Shown here: positions 31,743 to 42,061 of the stretch, in pieces
How positions within the stretch are numbered: the stretch's first letter is position 1
Layout: each line of letters opens with the position of its first letter
NCBI GenBank assembly: GCA_900312665.1
Contig: ONZQ02000002.1
Span: 3,063,863 to 3,127,862, forward strand
Source: Cephalotrichum gorgonifer
Lineage: Eukaryota > Ascomycota > Sordariomycetes > Microascales > Microascaceae
Reading direction: 5' to 3'
Length of the DNA stretch: 64,000 nt
The notes under the pieces: generated by a model
Told to the model about the DNA's origin: nothing
Seen by the model: only the letters and a program-made list of their open reading frames with translations
Database searches by the model: none
Made by a program: the position numbers and the translations under genes

Positions 31743-32890
31743 CTACATCGTTACAGCTAGACTAAGACCGAGAACAACGCTAAACCACGAAGCTGAGGTA
31801 ATCCACCCTTCACTCGGTGTTTCCATAGGAGAAGACCCATCATCTGCGGATGCTGGGGTAGGGGTGACTTCCACCTCATCCCCCGATGTTGGGGTAGGGG
31901 TAGCCTCCACCTCACCCTCCGACCTAGTACTCCTCGTGGGCTTAGGCTTCGTCTCACTGTCCCCGTCATCATTAGCGCAGATGTCTTTCAGAGTTTGGGG
32001 AAGGGGCGTGTCGAGGGTGAGCGGGTTGAACACAATCCCCGAGGCAGGAACGGTGTAGCTATCGTGGATGACCTCGGAGCCAAACGTCGCCTCCCAGGAA
32101 CACGCGCCTGTTGTCGCCTCAGGACACCCTACGAGGGTGCAATCAAATATCTGGCGCCTGAGTTTGTATCGTCCATTAGTTGACGGGGATTCAAAACGCT
32201 TGAGAGGGCTTGGAGTCGTGGGAATACGTACCCAGACAAAACCTCCCTCGACGAATCCGTGTTGGTGGTAGTGGCAGTGTAGGAGATATCATGACGGAAG
32301 GCTATTTTCACAACGGTTAGCATGGGGGAAGCAAGGGGGTTCGTCCCATCTCGGGATTTGGCCAACTTACTATGTGGTCCTAGGGTAAGCGTAGGGATGA
32401 CTTCTGTGCCTAGGAGTAGAAGTCGCATTTGATCGTTCTTGACAACCACCACCACGGCGTTGCCAGCCTACAAAATCATATTCCAGTCTTCTTAAGTACG
32501 CGGTACACCAAGCCCTGTGGAAAGGAGGCCACGAAAAGCCCCCGTACTTGCAAAGAGAGAAGCCCGTGAATCGGGAATTCCCACCCAGGAAGAGGGGGAG
32601 AGAGGGATTACTAACCGTCGTCTGCACCTCCACGTCTAGGCTGGCAAAATACTCGTGCTGGATAGTTGTATCGCCGTATGGGACCCAGGCTTGCTAAAAG
32701 GGTGTCCATATCAGTATTAGCTTGCGGGAACACACCCGGAGTTACTGCCCGAGTCTTCTGAGGGGGGCTCGGGGTGTAAATCCCTTACCACCGTCGTCTG
32801 CTGCGCCAATATGGTGGGTGTGAGAACACCACCCGCGAGTGCGATACGCCCGAGAACCGAGTTCATACCCATTGTCAATATACCTCTCAT
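31743..32890 (-). CDS. secreted, probably GPI-anchored protein with five exons, 253 aa
   Basis: Exons: 32789-32890, 32616-32693, 32371-32467, 32232-32301 and 31743-32157. The introns are 95, 148, 69 and 74 nt, all GT-AG with agreeing phases. The N-terminus is a signal peptide (hydrophobic core VLGRIALAGGVLTPTILA, cut before QQ). The ectodomain is beta-rich and has three cysteines near CTLVGCPEATTGACSW. Two imperfect Thr/Pro/Glu repeats follow (EVEATPTPTSGD and EVEVTPTPASAD). The C-terminus is a short hydrophobic tail (SWFSVVLGLSLAVTM) after small residues, as in GPI signals. This layout is common in fungal cell-wall or plasma-membrane proteins. No family name can be given. ATGs at 32872 and 32866 would also keep a signal peptide. 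Confidence 0.65.
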
Positions 32891-33450
32891 GAGGGGAGAA
32901 GACAAGAGAGTAAGGGGAGGAATTTGAATGAGAAAAGAAGATTCACAAAAAAAGATGATTTCAAAGTCTTCTCCTCTTCCACTCTTCTAGACTGCGTCTT
33001 CTAACAATGCTTCTTCTAGAATCTTGGGGGAAAGGAAAAGAAAATCGACGGGGAAAGAAAGAGGGAAACTAAAGGAGAACCAATCAATATTGTCTAGATG
33101 ATTGATTAATATGCAAGTATTCCTGCGCCTTGCTCGCAATCTTAACTCCGCTCCTAGCTAGCTTGAACCGTCCTCTATGACCATTGAATGCTTGGCAACT
33201 CACCCCAGCCACCCCCCCACCCCCCCGGCCTACCCGCCCCACCTGACCACTTTTTCCATTTTTAAGAACATGATCAGTACTCCGTATGTTGGGATAAAAT
33301 TGTGTAACATCTACAGGTTCCGGCAGCTTCCCGGTCGACCGCCCTTCGCAATCGGTGATGCCGGTGCCAGCCCCACATTATGGCTCTTGGCGTGATCCGA
33401 GGTTGTCATTTTCAGAAGAACAAATCTGCCTGGAACCCTTTGATCACGAT
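32891..33450. other. spacer with purine-rich stretch, no gene
   Basis: About 32935-33085 is A/G-rich and would form the leader and promoter of the secreted-protein gene. A C-rich run lies near 33200-33245. No coding sequence was recognised. Confidence 0.5.
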
Positions 33451-34925
33451 CTAAACTCTCATGTGGATAGGTAGATCTTTAGTCCACCGTCCCGAAGAGG
33501 TGCTCTCTGTAGTCCGCAGCGACGACCCTGCCGTGGATGCTAGGTATTCGGACCACTGTCCCGAAGTGATGCTCTCCGTCGTCGGCATCGACGGCCCTGC
33601 AGTGGAGTCAGGGTTATTCGGCCTGCGAATACCCAATCTGGTCTCGAGATCGCGAGCGGCCGTCTGCTCCAGGTGTCGGCTGAGCTCCCAGAGCAGAACC
33701 TTGTGCTGCTTGCGCACTGCGGATGCCGAACATGGGGCTGGCATCCACGACGGGTACAGTTTCTGGTGGCTGGCCGACATGCTCATGGTGAGCGGGTGCT
33801 GGGACATGAACCTGTGACAGAGAAAGCAGGCCTTCTCACTCGTCCCCATGAAGAGCAGGCGCGGGGTGAACTCCAGGTGGTGGTCATATAAGGTCAAGAG
33901 CTGCATCTCTGCATGAACTATGAGTTGGAGCTGGCAGGCTTTGTGGAACCGCGCCTCTGGATCCTCCGTCACCCAGAGTTGGCCAAGCTTCGTCATGAGG
34001 CTCGGATCGTCGGTTTTCATGAGTCTCTGGAGAACCGTCTTCAGTGCCGTCTTATCGTTCTTCAAGGAGAACGCGTGCGGCTCCGGAGCCTCCACGGCTT
34101 CGACGTGTATTGCTGTGAAGAGATCTGGCTGCTTCGTAGCCAACTTGAGCATGATCTTGGTGGCAACATAATACCGGCCAAGTTTGTAAATGTGGTTGAT
34201 CCAGACGGGTAGCTCTTCGCCCTCGGGGCAGAAGAGATCTTCAATCTTCTCCGAGTACACCCATCTGGCTTGAGATGCCCACTTAATACGAGGAGTGAGA
34301 GTGGCGGGATCTGCATCGGGCTTCAGTGACGCCAAGACGGGAAGGTTTCCGATCCAATGTCTAAATCCCGTTCCTCCGGACTCTTCGAAGTTGAGGCTGT
34401 CGTTTTGCAATTTTTCAATTGCTTGCCCAATGAATTTTTGAATTTCTGGACGCCGTAAGGACTTTAGGATACTATGTACTTTGCCCAAGGTCAAACCGAT
34501 TATCCGATGTAACAGCCCAGTCTCCTTATCTTTCGCTGATGACTCTAGAGGAAGACATGATAACATCAGCTATGTTGTGGATCCATATACGCTCTGAGCT
34601 TTATGTATACGTACCCCCTAAAGCGACGGCAGTGAGCTCGTCCAAGATCAGTCCCCGACGGATGCCCAGGCTCCAGGCAAACCGCCGAGGCAGTCTCTGC
34701 TCCCTTGCTAGATGTTGAGCATACGAGTGCGAAGGAGTCGAGGAATTTCTTCTGGAGCTGTTCTTGCTTCCGGGTGCTGTCGTGGGGGTGCCTGTCGAGG
34801 CTATGCACAGTCGGCTCGCCCCTTACCGGGTCTATCATGGACAGCAGCGCTGCGACAATGGTGAAGCGTTTATGCGCCTCTCCTGTAAGCGCCCGAGCTT
34901 GCGGCATGTTGAAGGGGCTATCCAT
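33451..34925 (-). CDS. OTT_1508-like nucleic-acid-deaminase-family protein, 477 aa
   Basis: Exons 34611-34925 and 33451-34569 are separated by a 41-nt intron (GTATAC..CATAG, phase 0). The C-terminal domain carries the zinc-ligand pair of the deaminase superfamily: HAE at about residues 324-326 (VHAEMQLL) and a CxxC at about 353-356 (KACFLCHRF), followed by YPSWMPAP. This pattern fits the OTT_1508-type deaminases, common in fungi, predicted to act on nucleic acids and linked to conflict systems. The N-terminal 250 residues are helical and match typical long fungal members. The last 50 residues hold two imperfect copies of a Ser/Thr repeat (STAGPSMPTTESITSGQW and STAGSSLRTTESTSSGRW). No signal peptide. 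The substrate is unknown. Confidence 0.75.
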
Positions 34926-35741
34926 TGTCGAATAGACAAGATTCGAAAGCCCAAGGAGAATAGAAGAGTACGATGAGGCCCAGTACTGCTTATTGCACAG
35001 TACGAATGGTGTGAGTCAGTCTACTCTAATATACATCGCTTGACCTCATAGAGATATGTGCTGGGCATCATTGCGCAGCCAGATAGGTATCGTTGAGCAA
35101 CTTTAATGTTGTGGGCATCATTAAGCAGCTCAAATGGTGGGCATCCGAAGCCTGGTGTCGCGCACCACATCGACGATAAGTTGTTTCAATTTACTTGGCG
35201 GGGGCCAGCTGGACACAACTCCACTGCGGGAGGCCCTGCACACCATGATTTCTAGCATTCATGCGAAATGAGTTGGCAAGACGCCTCATGCGGGAGGGAA
35301 AACACAATTCAAGGCGTCTGTCTGGGACGCACATACACGTGGTGACTCATGTATTCTCTTCCACTTGGATGAGCCGGTAGATGGATGGGTTGAGTATATA
35401 CGAAGTACTCAAATTAAATTGGGGACTTATATCGATTCTCTGGTGTAGAGGCATTATCCAGCCAAGAAGTGCACATTCAAAAGAGGGTATATTAAGCTAC
35501 GACCCTCGCTGTTTGGACACCACCCCATCCAGTTTTCTTCCAGGAGTTTAAGATCGCTCGAGATACTACTGAATTATCCCAAGTACACTACCATACCCGA
35601 CAAGTAAGGCCCAAGGACGCGGGGGGGGCTAGTCGAAGAGGTGCGTTTATCGACGGTCTCTGAGTCCCCATACTAACTGGTGGATACGACTAATGAATCG
35701 TCCCATCTGCTAGGGGTTGCTTGTAGCCACGCAACCTAAAC
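34926..35741. other. spacer, no gene
   Basis: Upstream of two divergent genes. A short word GTGGGCATCATT(G/A) recurs two to three times near 35070-35145. No other structure was seen. Confidence 0.5.
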
Positions 35742-36550
35742 ATGTCCCGACGACCACACCCGGCGTTCCGAACGGGTGCCGATGACCCTCTCCTTTCGGG
35801 AGAACAGCTGTCGCGGCGGCACCAACCACCGACCAGCGCTTTCCAGCCCGAGCCGGAACTGTCAATCGACCCAGCGGTCCTGAACACAGGCGCGCAGTAT
35901 AGCAGGTCCTCGGCGCCTCCACCAACCCACGATGCTTGAGCTGGTGGTGGCTCGCGATCGCGTCATCAGGAGCCCACGGCCTCTGATGGGACGGCGGTGC
36001 GAACGGTGTTGGCCCACCCTGGTGGTCATGGATATACGACGACCATGGGTTATGGTCTTGAACAGGAGCCTGTGCAGGCGGAGTCGAATTCATGGCGCCG
36101 TTCTGCCTCCTCCGAGGAAGGAACTACGGGGAGACGAGGACGTCTCCGGTGCAAGTGGAAAGGTTGCGATTACCAGACACGGAATCAAGACGAATATGAG
36201 TTAGTTCCATACGCATACCGCCCACCTGATTTCCGCAGGATATCATATTCGGCTTATTCAGATTACACTATACTAATGCAGATCTCCTCTACTCTCTTAG
36301 ACTACACGTATTATCGCAGCATAGAAAATGTCCCGTGGAGGACTGCGACTGGGACAAAGCGACAACAAAGAAGGACATGGAACGCCACTTTCAGGCTCGC
36401 CACCGTGACTGGGCGAAAGGAAGCGGCCGTCTTTCTATGGGAGGCAAATGCGATGAGTGTGGACAGGAATTCGAGAGGCAGGACTACGTTTCTCGCCATA
36501 AAAGAGAGAAACACGGTGGCCAGAAACGGGATAGGAAGGCGGGCGGGTGA
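35742..36550 (+). pseudogene. C2H2 zinc-finger protein with one in-frame stop
   Basis: ATG 35742. The frame is open to 36199 except for TGA at 35937-35939. The intron is 36200-36324 (GTTAGT..CATAG) and the second exon is 36325-36550. The N-terminal part is Pro/Gly/Ser-rich and disordered. Three Cys/His units are seen: RCKWKGCDYQTRNQDEYE (first pair only, shortened), CPVEDCDWDKATTKKDMERHFQARH, and CDECGQEFERQDYVSRHKREKH, which is a normal C2H2 finger. A basic tail ends the protein. Such proteins are usually nuclear DNA-binding factors. The single TGA would come from CGA by one C-to-T change, and both sides are in one frame. Translation from a downstream ATG (36051) could still give the fingers. 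Confidence 0.6.
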
Positions 36551-37756
36551 TTCAATTCTGATATCTTGTTCTGGCATCGTCTTCTCACATCATTGGCGGT
36601 CTAGGTAGTTGCAACTTCGAGTCTCTGTCCGTATTTATCTAATTGTATTGTTCATGCTCGGTAAAGGTAGTGCGACGGGTGATGAAGTATGTGGGGAGAT
36701 TTCTATCTCGAATAGTATTACCATCCTTGCTTGTAAGGACACGGTAGGTGTGCAGTGAGCCTGGGTTGGGACTAGTCGCCTATGTAACCATGTGGCCGGA
36801 CTGGGAGAGGTATGCGGAGAGGTAAGGGAGGCGGGAAAGTCCGCATTCTACCCGAAAGCCGGACAGGCTCGAGACGGCCCGAGGAGAAGAGTACTCTACG
36901 AACGAATGCCTTCTCCAATATTAGCCGCCTTCCTACACCCAGGGACAAATGACAAAGGTGTACGTATTCTCTACTCCCACTCTTCCAGGATACCAGGTAT
37001 TAACTCAGACCCTCGTCCGGATGAGCCTGCGGAGATCCGCATCTGCATCAAGATGACTCTTATGCCACACACCATGAGGCCCAGCACACCAGATACGTGG
37101 AACTGTGCTTTGTTGGCCGGTCTCCCACATGATAAAGCCCCGCTCCAACCTCGCGTGATGGCTGCGAGCCAACACCTCGTGCAAAGTCTGCATTCACTCG
37201 GCATAATACGGACGCGACCTGATGTGCTTGGTATGTTCTGTTTTGGCGTGATGGACCAGTACGAGTAAATATTGCCGAGTAGCCTGCTCTGTAGATTATA
37301 CCCCGATACGATAAATCTAGGCGATTTGACCTCTCACGACATATACGCGCGAGGACTCGCAAGTGTGCTGTGCTACGTGGCTCCAAGCAGTAGAGATGCC
37401 TCCGGAGTTACCCATATGCATGCCGAGAAAGAGGGGGATGCAAAACATACATTATCATTCGTCTCTGACGCAGATAGGCGCCCAATATTGGAGAAGGCGC
37501 CTTTTCTGCTGGCCTGCCGCAGCTGTCGTGCGACGTGGAAATGCACCAACCGTAGAAGCACATAACACCGTAGAGGATGAAATTTCGAGGGGGTAACGGG
37601 GGTGGGAAAGCCTGGACAGGTGATGTGGTTACGAACAGGTATATAAATTAAGTTATTATGATTTCACCACTGGCCTTTAGTTAAATACCGCCGTATCGAC
37701 CTCCTTTCACTTCATTTTAGCCACGCTCAAAATTCATTTCTAGGACTATTTCCACC
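36551..37756. other. spacer, no convincing gene
   Basis: Overlapping ORFs on both strands at 36790-37390 lack good starts and family signals. A ZF-gene terminator and the promoter of the coiled-coil gene should lie here. Confidence 0.45.
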
Positions 37757-39152
37757 ATGGCCAATAACGACGATATAGAGGTCTTTGTCCAGTTCATGAC
37801 CTACTGGAGGAAGCTGTCCAACTCCAAGAGTGCGGAGAGTGCGGAAAACATCACCAACGAGCTTGTCAGGCTGAGAGAGCGACACCAGGAGAACTGCACC
37901 ATTATCAATCGTTTCACGGAAGATAACGTCAAACTCTCCAAACGGACTGGAGCGGCAGACGAAGAAATGAAAAGGCTCCAGGGAGAGGTCGAGCGCCTCC
38001 AGGTGGAACTTACTCGCAACAAAAAGGATCTAGCGGATGCCAAAAGGAAGGCAAAGGATTGTGATCAAAGGCTGGGGGAGGAAGCTGAAAAGGTGAAGCA
38101 ATTGGAGCAGTACAGAGTGAATCTGGTGGTCGAATCAGGAGATGATGTGTATGTTCACCACCGTCCTAGTGCATCTTGATGGAGTCAAAATCACTGACCT
38201 GGATTTGGCTATCAGCAGCGAGAGATGGATCGAGCTGTGGAAGATGATCAACCAACTGGCCACAGACTATTTCTCTGATGACCTGGACCCGGATACGCTC
38301 CAAGGGGCTCGCGGTTGGAAACCGAGCACCAGTGAAGAGGGCTCGACGAATTTCCCTTCGCCGGCAACAAACTCGAAGGAGGCTAAGCAGATGCGTATCA
38401 TCGCTGTCGACACAGCTATTGCCTTGGCTCTCATGGAGCATATCTTTTGGCCCGTTGGTATCGAACGTGAGTTTTCGGAAGCTCTATCTGACCTAGCTTG
38501 CCTAAGCCCCGATATGGAATCATTCCACAGGTCATCCTACCTCGCAGTCATCGACAAGATGGAGGATTATCAAAATGAGACGGTAGATCGGGCCGTGAAG
38601 GCCGCGAGGAAAGAAATCTTGAGTTCTATTTCCCAGATCCTCCCCGAGGCAAAAACAAAGGATTTTGGAAACCGTCTTGAGCACGTCTGTAAGGTGGCGG
38701 CGCGGGAATGGCGGATATTCCAGCAGTACAAGGAACGGTATGAGGTGGACACGGCTGCTGGAGAGAACTCCTATCGTCCCGTCCCACTATGGCAACCCGC
38801 CGCCGAGGCAAGCAGTCCCAGGACCAACGGAGCCGCGAGGCATCCCACCTCGGACGACACCCGGAGCAACCAAAGTGCAGAGCGCCCATCACCTTCCAGG
38901 CGGAAGTCGAAGTCGTCCGCCGTTGTGACCTGCGTGTGGCCGATGCTCAAGGTTGCAAATACTTCTAGTTCTGTGCCGAACATTCCGGGATTGGCATTGG
39001 TCTCATACCAGACAAGTGAAGCAGAGGAGCAAGTCAGGAGGGAGAAGAGAAGAACGAGCAGAGGGGAAAGCAAGGAGGACGAAAATACAAATATCTCGAG
39101 ACCGATGGCAAAGATTGGGAAGTTTCTTCCGGGCTCTACGAATAGTTCCTAG
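37757..39152 (+). pseudogene. coiled-coil protein split by a probable frameshift
   Basis: ATG 37757 (context CCACCATGGCC) starts a 140-codon frame with a strong heptad coiled coil (EEMKRLQGEVERLQVELTRNKKDLADAK). It stops at 38179. A second frame, open from 38142 to TAG 39152, continues with globular helical sequence (KITDLDLAISSERWIELWKMINQL, FWPVGIEREFSEAL) and a Ser/Arg/Glu-rich disordered tail. This order, coiled coil then a helical domain around WxELW, resembles uncharacterised fungal proteins of 400-500 residues. No GT-AG intron with matching phase joins the frames at about 38105-38160, so a one-base indel is the simplest reading. Otherwise they are two overlapping ORFs. Function unknown. 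Confidence 0.5.
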
Positions 39153-39680
39153 AGGAAAGGGGTCAAAGGAGAAGAGTAGGAGCTACACATGGGGAAAGAC
39201 GGGGGTAGGCGGTAGGGCATCTTCCTTCTAAATTGGCTCCTATTTGTACAGGAGAGGGCTAGTTACACACATTTGTTGCCATTTACACACCAGTCTTCTT
39301 CCTGATATCAAGAAAAATTATGAAAGAGCCTTTGTTTAATAGAGGTGAGTATATTATAAACCATCTGCTCTTTAACGTGGCTTCTCAGACTAGCTGGTAT
39401 CGAACAATATATACGTCAACTTACGCCCTGGTCAAGAGTAGGATGTACCAAAGCTATATAGGCTACAATACCTCCCCTTTCAACGATCCGGTTTACTCGT
39501 ACGATGATTCCAAACGTATATTAGAGTTCCATTATGTAGACTGTCAGAATTACAGCTGTTTTGGTGAAAACGCGTAACATTGTCGGAGATCCCCAGATCC
39601 TCTTTCGCCTTTGCCATGATGCCCCAAAACACATTGATCAACAGGGATATGGCGTGTCAAAATATATATTTTTGAGAGTG
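39153..39680. other. spacer, no gene
   Basis: AT-rich in the middle (39300-39560). No feature was recognised. Confidence 0.5.
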
Positions 39681-41084
39681 TTAGCCACTTGTAGTCCATG
39701 TAATGTCAAGCCACGAAGTGTCCGGCTGTTGAGTATCGAGCCGTGGGGTTTCAGGTCGTCGAGCATCGATCTTTGGACCAACGATGCTTCTAGTATCGAA
39801 CTGGGTTGTGTCGAGCTGTGCAGTGTCGACGCTCGGAGTATCAGCCGAAGACGCCGCAGCCTCCTTTGACCACCCTTCCGCGGCTAGCTCGGAATCTCCA
39901 GGCTCCCAAAACTGAGTTTCCCCAGGAAGCTCGCTAATCTCCGCACTCTGCAGCATATTGAGTCCCGAGACATACTCTCCATCCAGCTCGGCGGGCGGCT
40001 GCCACTCCCCACCAAACCCAGACAGGCCAAACACACCCTGCATCTTCGCGTCGACAGGCAGCTCTGCCAGCCACGCACCATTACCCCCCCCCCCCCCCCC
40101 CCAACCTTTCTGCACCCTGTGCAGCTCTCGCATTTCATCGATGAGACATGCGTCGGGCCATGACGAAGGCGACGAGGAGGGCTGCGACGATGACGCATCC
40201 GACAACTAAGCCTGCTATGGCGCCGGGGCTACAACTGCCGTCATCCGTGATGTCTGCCTCGTCGTCGGTGCTGGCAGCCGTGCCATTATTGGCGTCGATC
40301 GTAGGTCCAGGTGTGGCGCTAGAGGGGGATGCTATAGGCGTGGCGTAAGACGTGGATGCTATGGCCGATACGCAGCAGTTAGCCTCGGCGGAAGAGAACG
40401 AGGTCGGGGGAACACCTACACTCCGAGCTAGCGCTGGGGTCAGGAAGGGTACGGTATAGCGTTTCGGCGTCCTCCGGTAGACCTACCTCTCCTGCGCAGG
40501 TGATTGGTGTCTCCGGATGCCCTAGGTTTGTCGGGTCGTCATAGACTGTAACGGTGATGCATGCACTCCCCGTTTGCTATGAGAACAGTCAGAATCACGT
40601 CGCAGTGGCAATCAAGCAAAGTCGTAGTGAGGAACTGTTTACCACGTGCTTGTCCAATCTTCCTCTGTGACCCAGGACGGCATGACCGAAACGCTGAAAG
40701 CCGGTGCGAAGAGAAGTGTCGGCGTCAGCCCGTCTACTAGGCCATTCGACAGACACGCTTTGCCCACGTTCTGCGTGTAATATTTGCTCCTCCAGTTTAT
40801 TATGCAGCCTGACCAATACCTCAGTTCGTATAATGCCCCATTTCCTCGGTATGTCTCTTCGTGGCATAAAACACTGGAGGCTCCTAGGTGTTAGTGCCGA
40901 AGGCGAGAGGCTAAAGAGGGGTCATAGAGAGGGTAGCGGCAGGCTCACTAGTAGCGCCGTCCACATAGTAGCCGATCACATTGTTACCATGTAACGTCGT
41001 CTCTTCTGCTGCTGTACAAAGGAGGGCGTGGAGCCAGAAAACAGGAGACGGCAATGGCCGTCGGATTGAGAGATTCAGTGCCAT
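39681..41084 (-). pseudogene. receptor-like type I membrane protein, several frame breaks
   Basis: On the minus strand, pieces appear in the order expected of a fungal type I surface protein. There is a signal-peptide-like start at 41084, then a Cys-containing ectodomain (LYELRYWSGCIINWRSKYY, VGKACLSNGLVDG; exon about 40643-40883), then VTVYDDPTNLGHPETPITCAG after an intron (about 40577-40642). A Ser/Thr stalk follows, then one membrane helix (GAIAGLVVGCVIVAALLVAFVMARR) and a long acidic cytosolic tail from ELHRVQKG to WTTSG. The frames do not join at about 40577-40642, 40440-40450 and 40135-40165, and an 18-base G/C homopolymer sits at 40085-40102. With at least three breaks it is probably not functional, or the assembly is wrong here. 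The family was not named. Confidence 0.5.
40085..40102. repeat. C18 homopolymer inside the membrane-protein gene
   Basis: A run of about 18 C (G on the coding strand) lies in the region encoding a poly-glycine stretch of the cytosolic tail. Length changes here would shift the frame. Confidence 0.9.
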
Positions 41085-42061
41085 CTTCTCGGGTGAGAAG
41101 GGGCGAGTAATGAACGACAAAGCTTTTTTTGAGGACAGAACAAAGTAGGTAGGAGGTAAAGTAGCATGACATGACGCTATACAGGCTATCTCGCAGAGGA
41201 CATGAGGGGACAGAGGGCGAGGTGGAATACGAAGGGAGGACGAGGAGAGTCGTGACTGTTTGGCCTCATTATTTCAAAACATTCCGTGGCAACCCTTTGG
41301 GGTAAAAAGGAGGATCAATGCGATCCACCTTCCCGACCCCAGGATAGCTCGAATGCCTCCCTTGCATAGCTTGGATGGCCGCCTTGTGTGTGTTGTAACA
41401 TCCCACGCCACACCCGTGATTTAATATCTCCAGCCTCTCTGGGAATTTCTGGTAGGCCGGCAATGGCGACATAGTCGAGTCTTCTGTACTAGTCTGGCCG
41501 TCCCTTGGAGTCCATAGCAGGACGATCCTGAGGTGGCTGAGTTGAAATGCAGTATAAGCTACGATCTATAACCATGTCTACCTATGTAGAGACGATACCT
41601 GCCACAGGTAGTACTCCAAGAGGATTCTGGTCACTTTCCATGATGACGGTAGAGATACCCTCCAAGAAGATGTTTAAGGACTGAGGTATAATAATGATTA
41701 TTTTCCAGACATCATCCAAACTCACCCGAACCTACTGGCACATTTAGCTTCCTCTCATTCCAACATAAAGATGACTGGAGTTGCTCCTAGAAGGGTGTTG
41801 AGTGGGACAGCTGCGCACAGCTGTCAATATAAAACCGAGTCCCCACTATCTCGGGAAATGCTTGTAACAATAATACTTCAACCTCCCCAAATATTCTCCT
41901 TCCATCTCGAAACCCAACGCTTTGCGCGGACAACCCTCCCACCCCCAACATCCTCGAGGCCCTATTATTACCGCGATACCCGGGGGCCACCTATACCGAA
42001 GCAGCTTCGACGGTACCTTTTTAAGAGAAAACCTGGCCTCGAGGCGGGCCAAAGCGCGATC
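41085..42061. other. intergenic, promoter side of the Nup42-type gene
   Basis: No supported gene. An ORF at 41771-42256 overlaps the start and first intron of the nucleoporin gene in another frame and has no family content. Confidence 0.5.

Noticed and set aside
36792..37386. Overlapping ORFs on both strands between the zinc-finger and coiled-coil genes
   Set aside because: No good start codons, no domain, no intron signals, and composition fits non-coding DNA.
40595..40867. 90-codon minus-strand ORF starting at 40867
   Set aside because: Another frame of the same exon gives the natural Cys-containing ectodomain, so this frame is a shadow.
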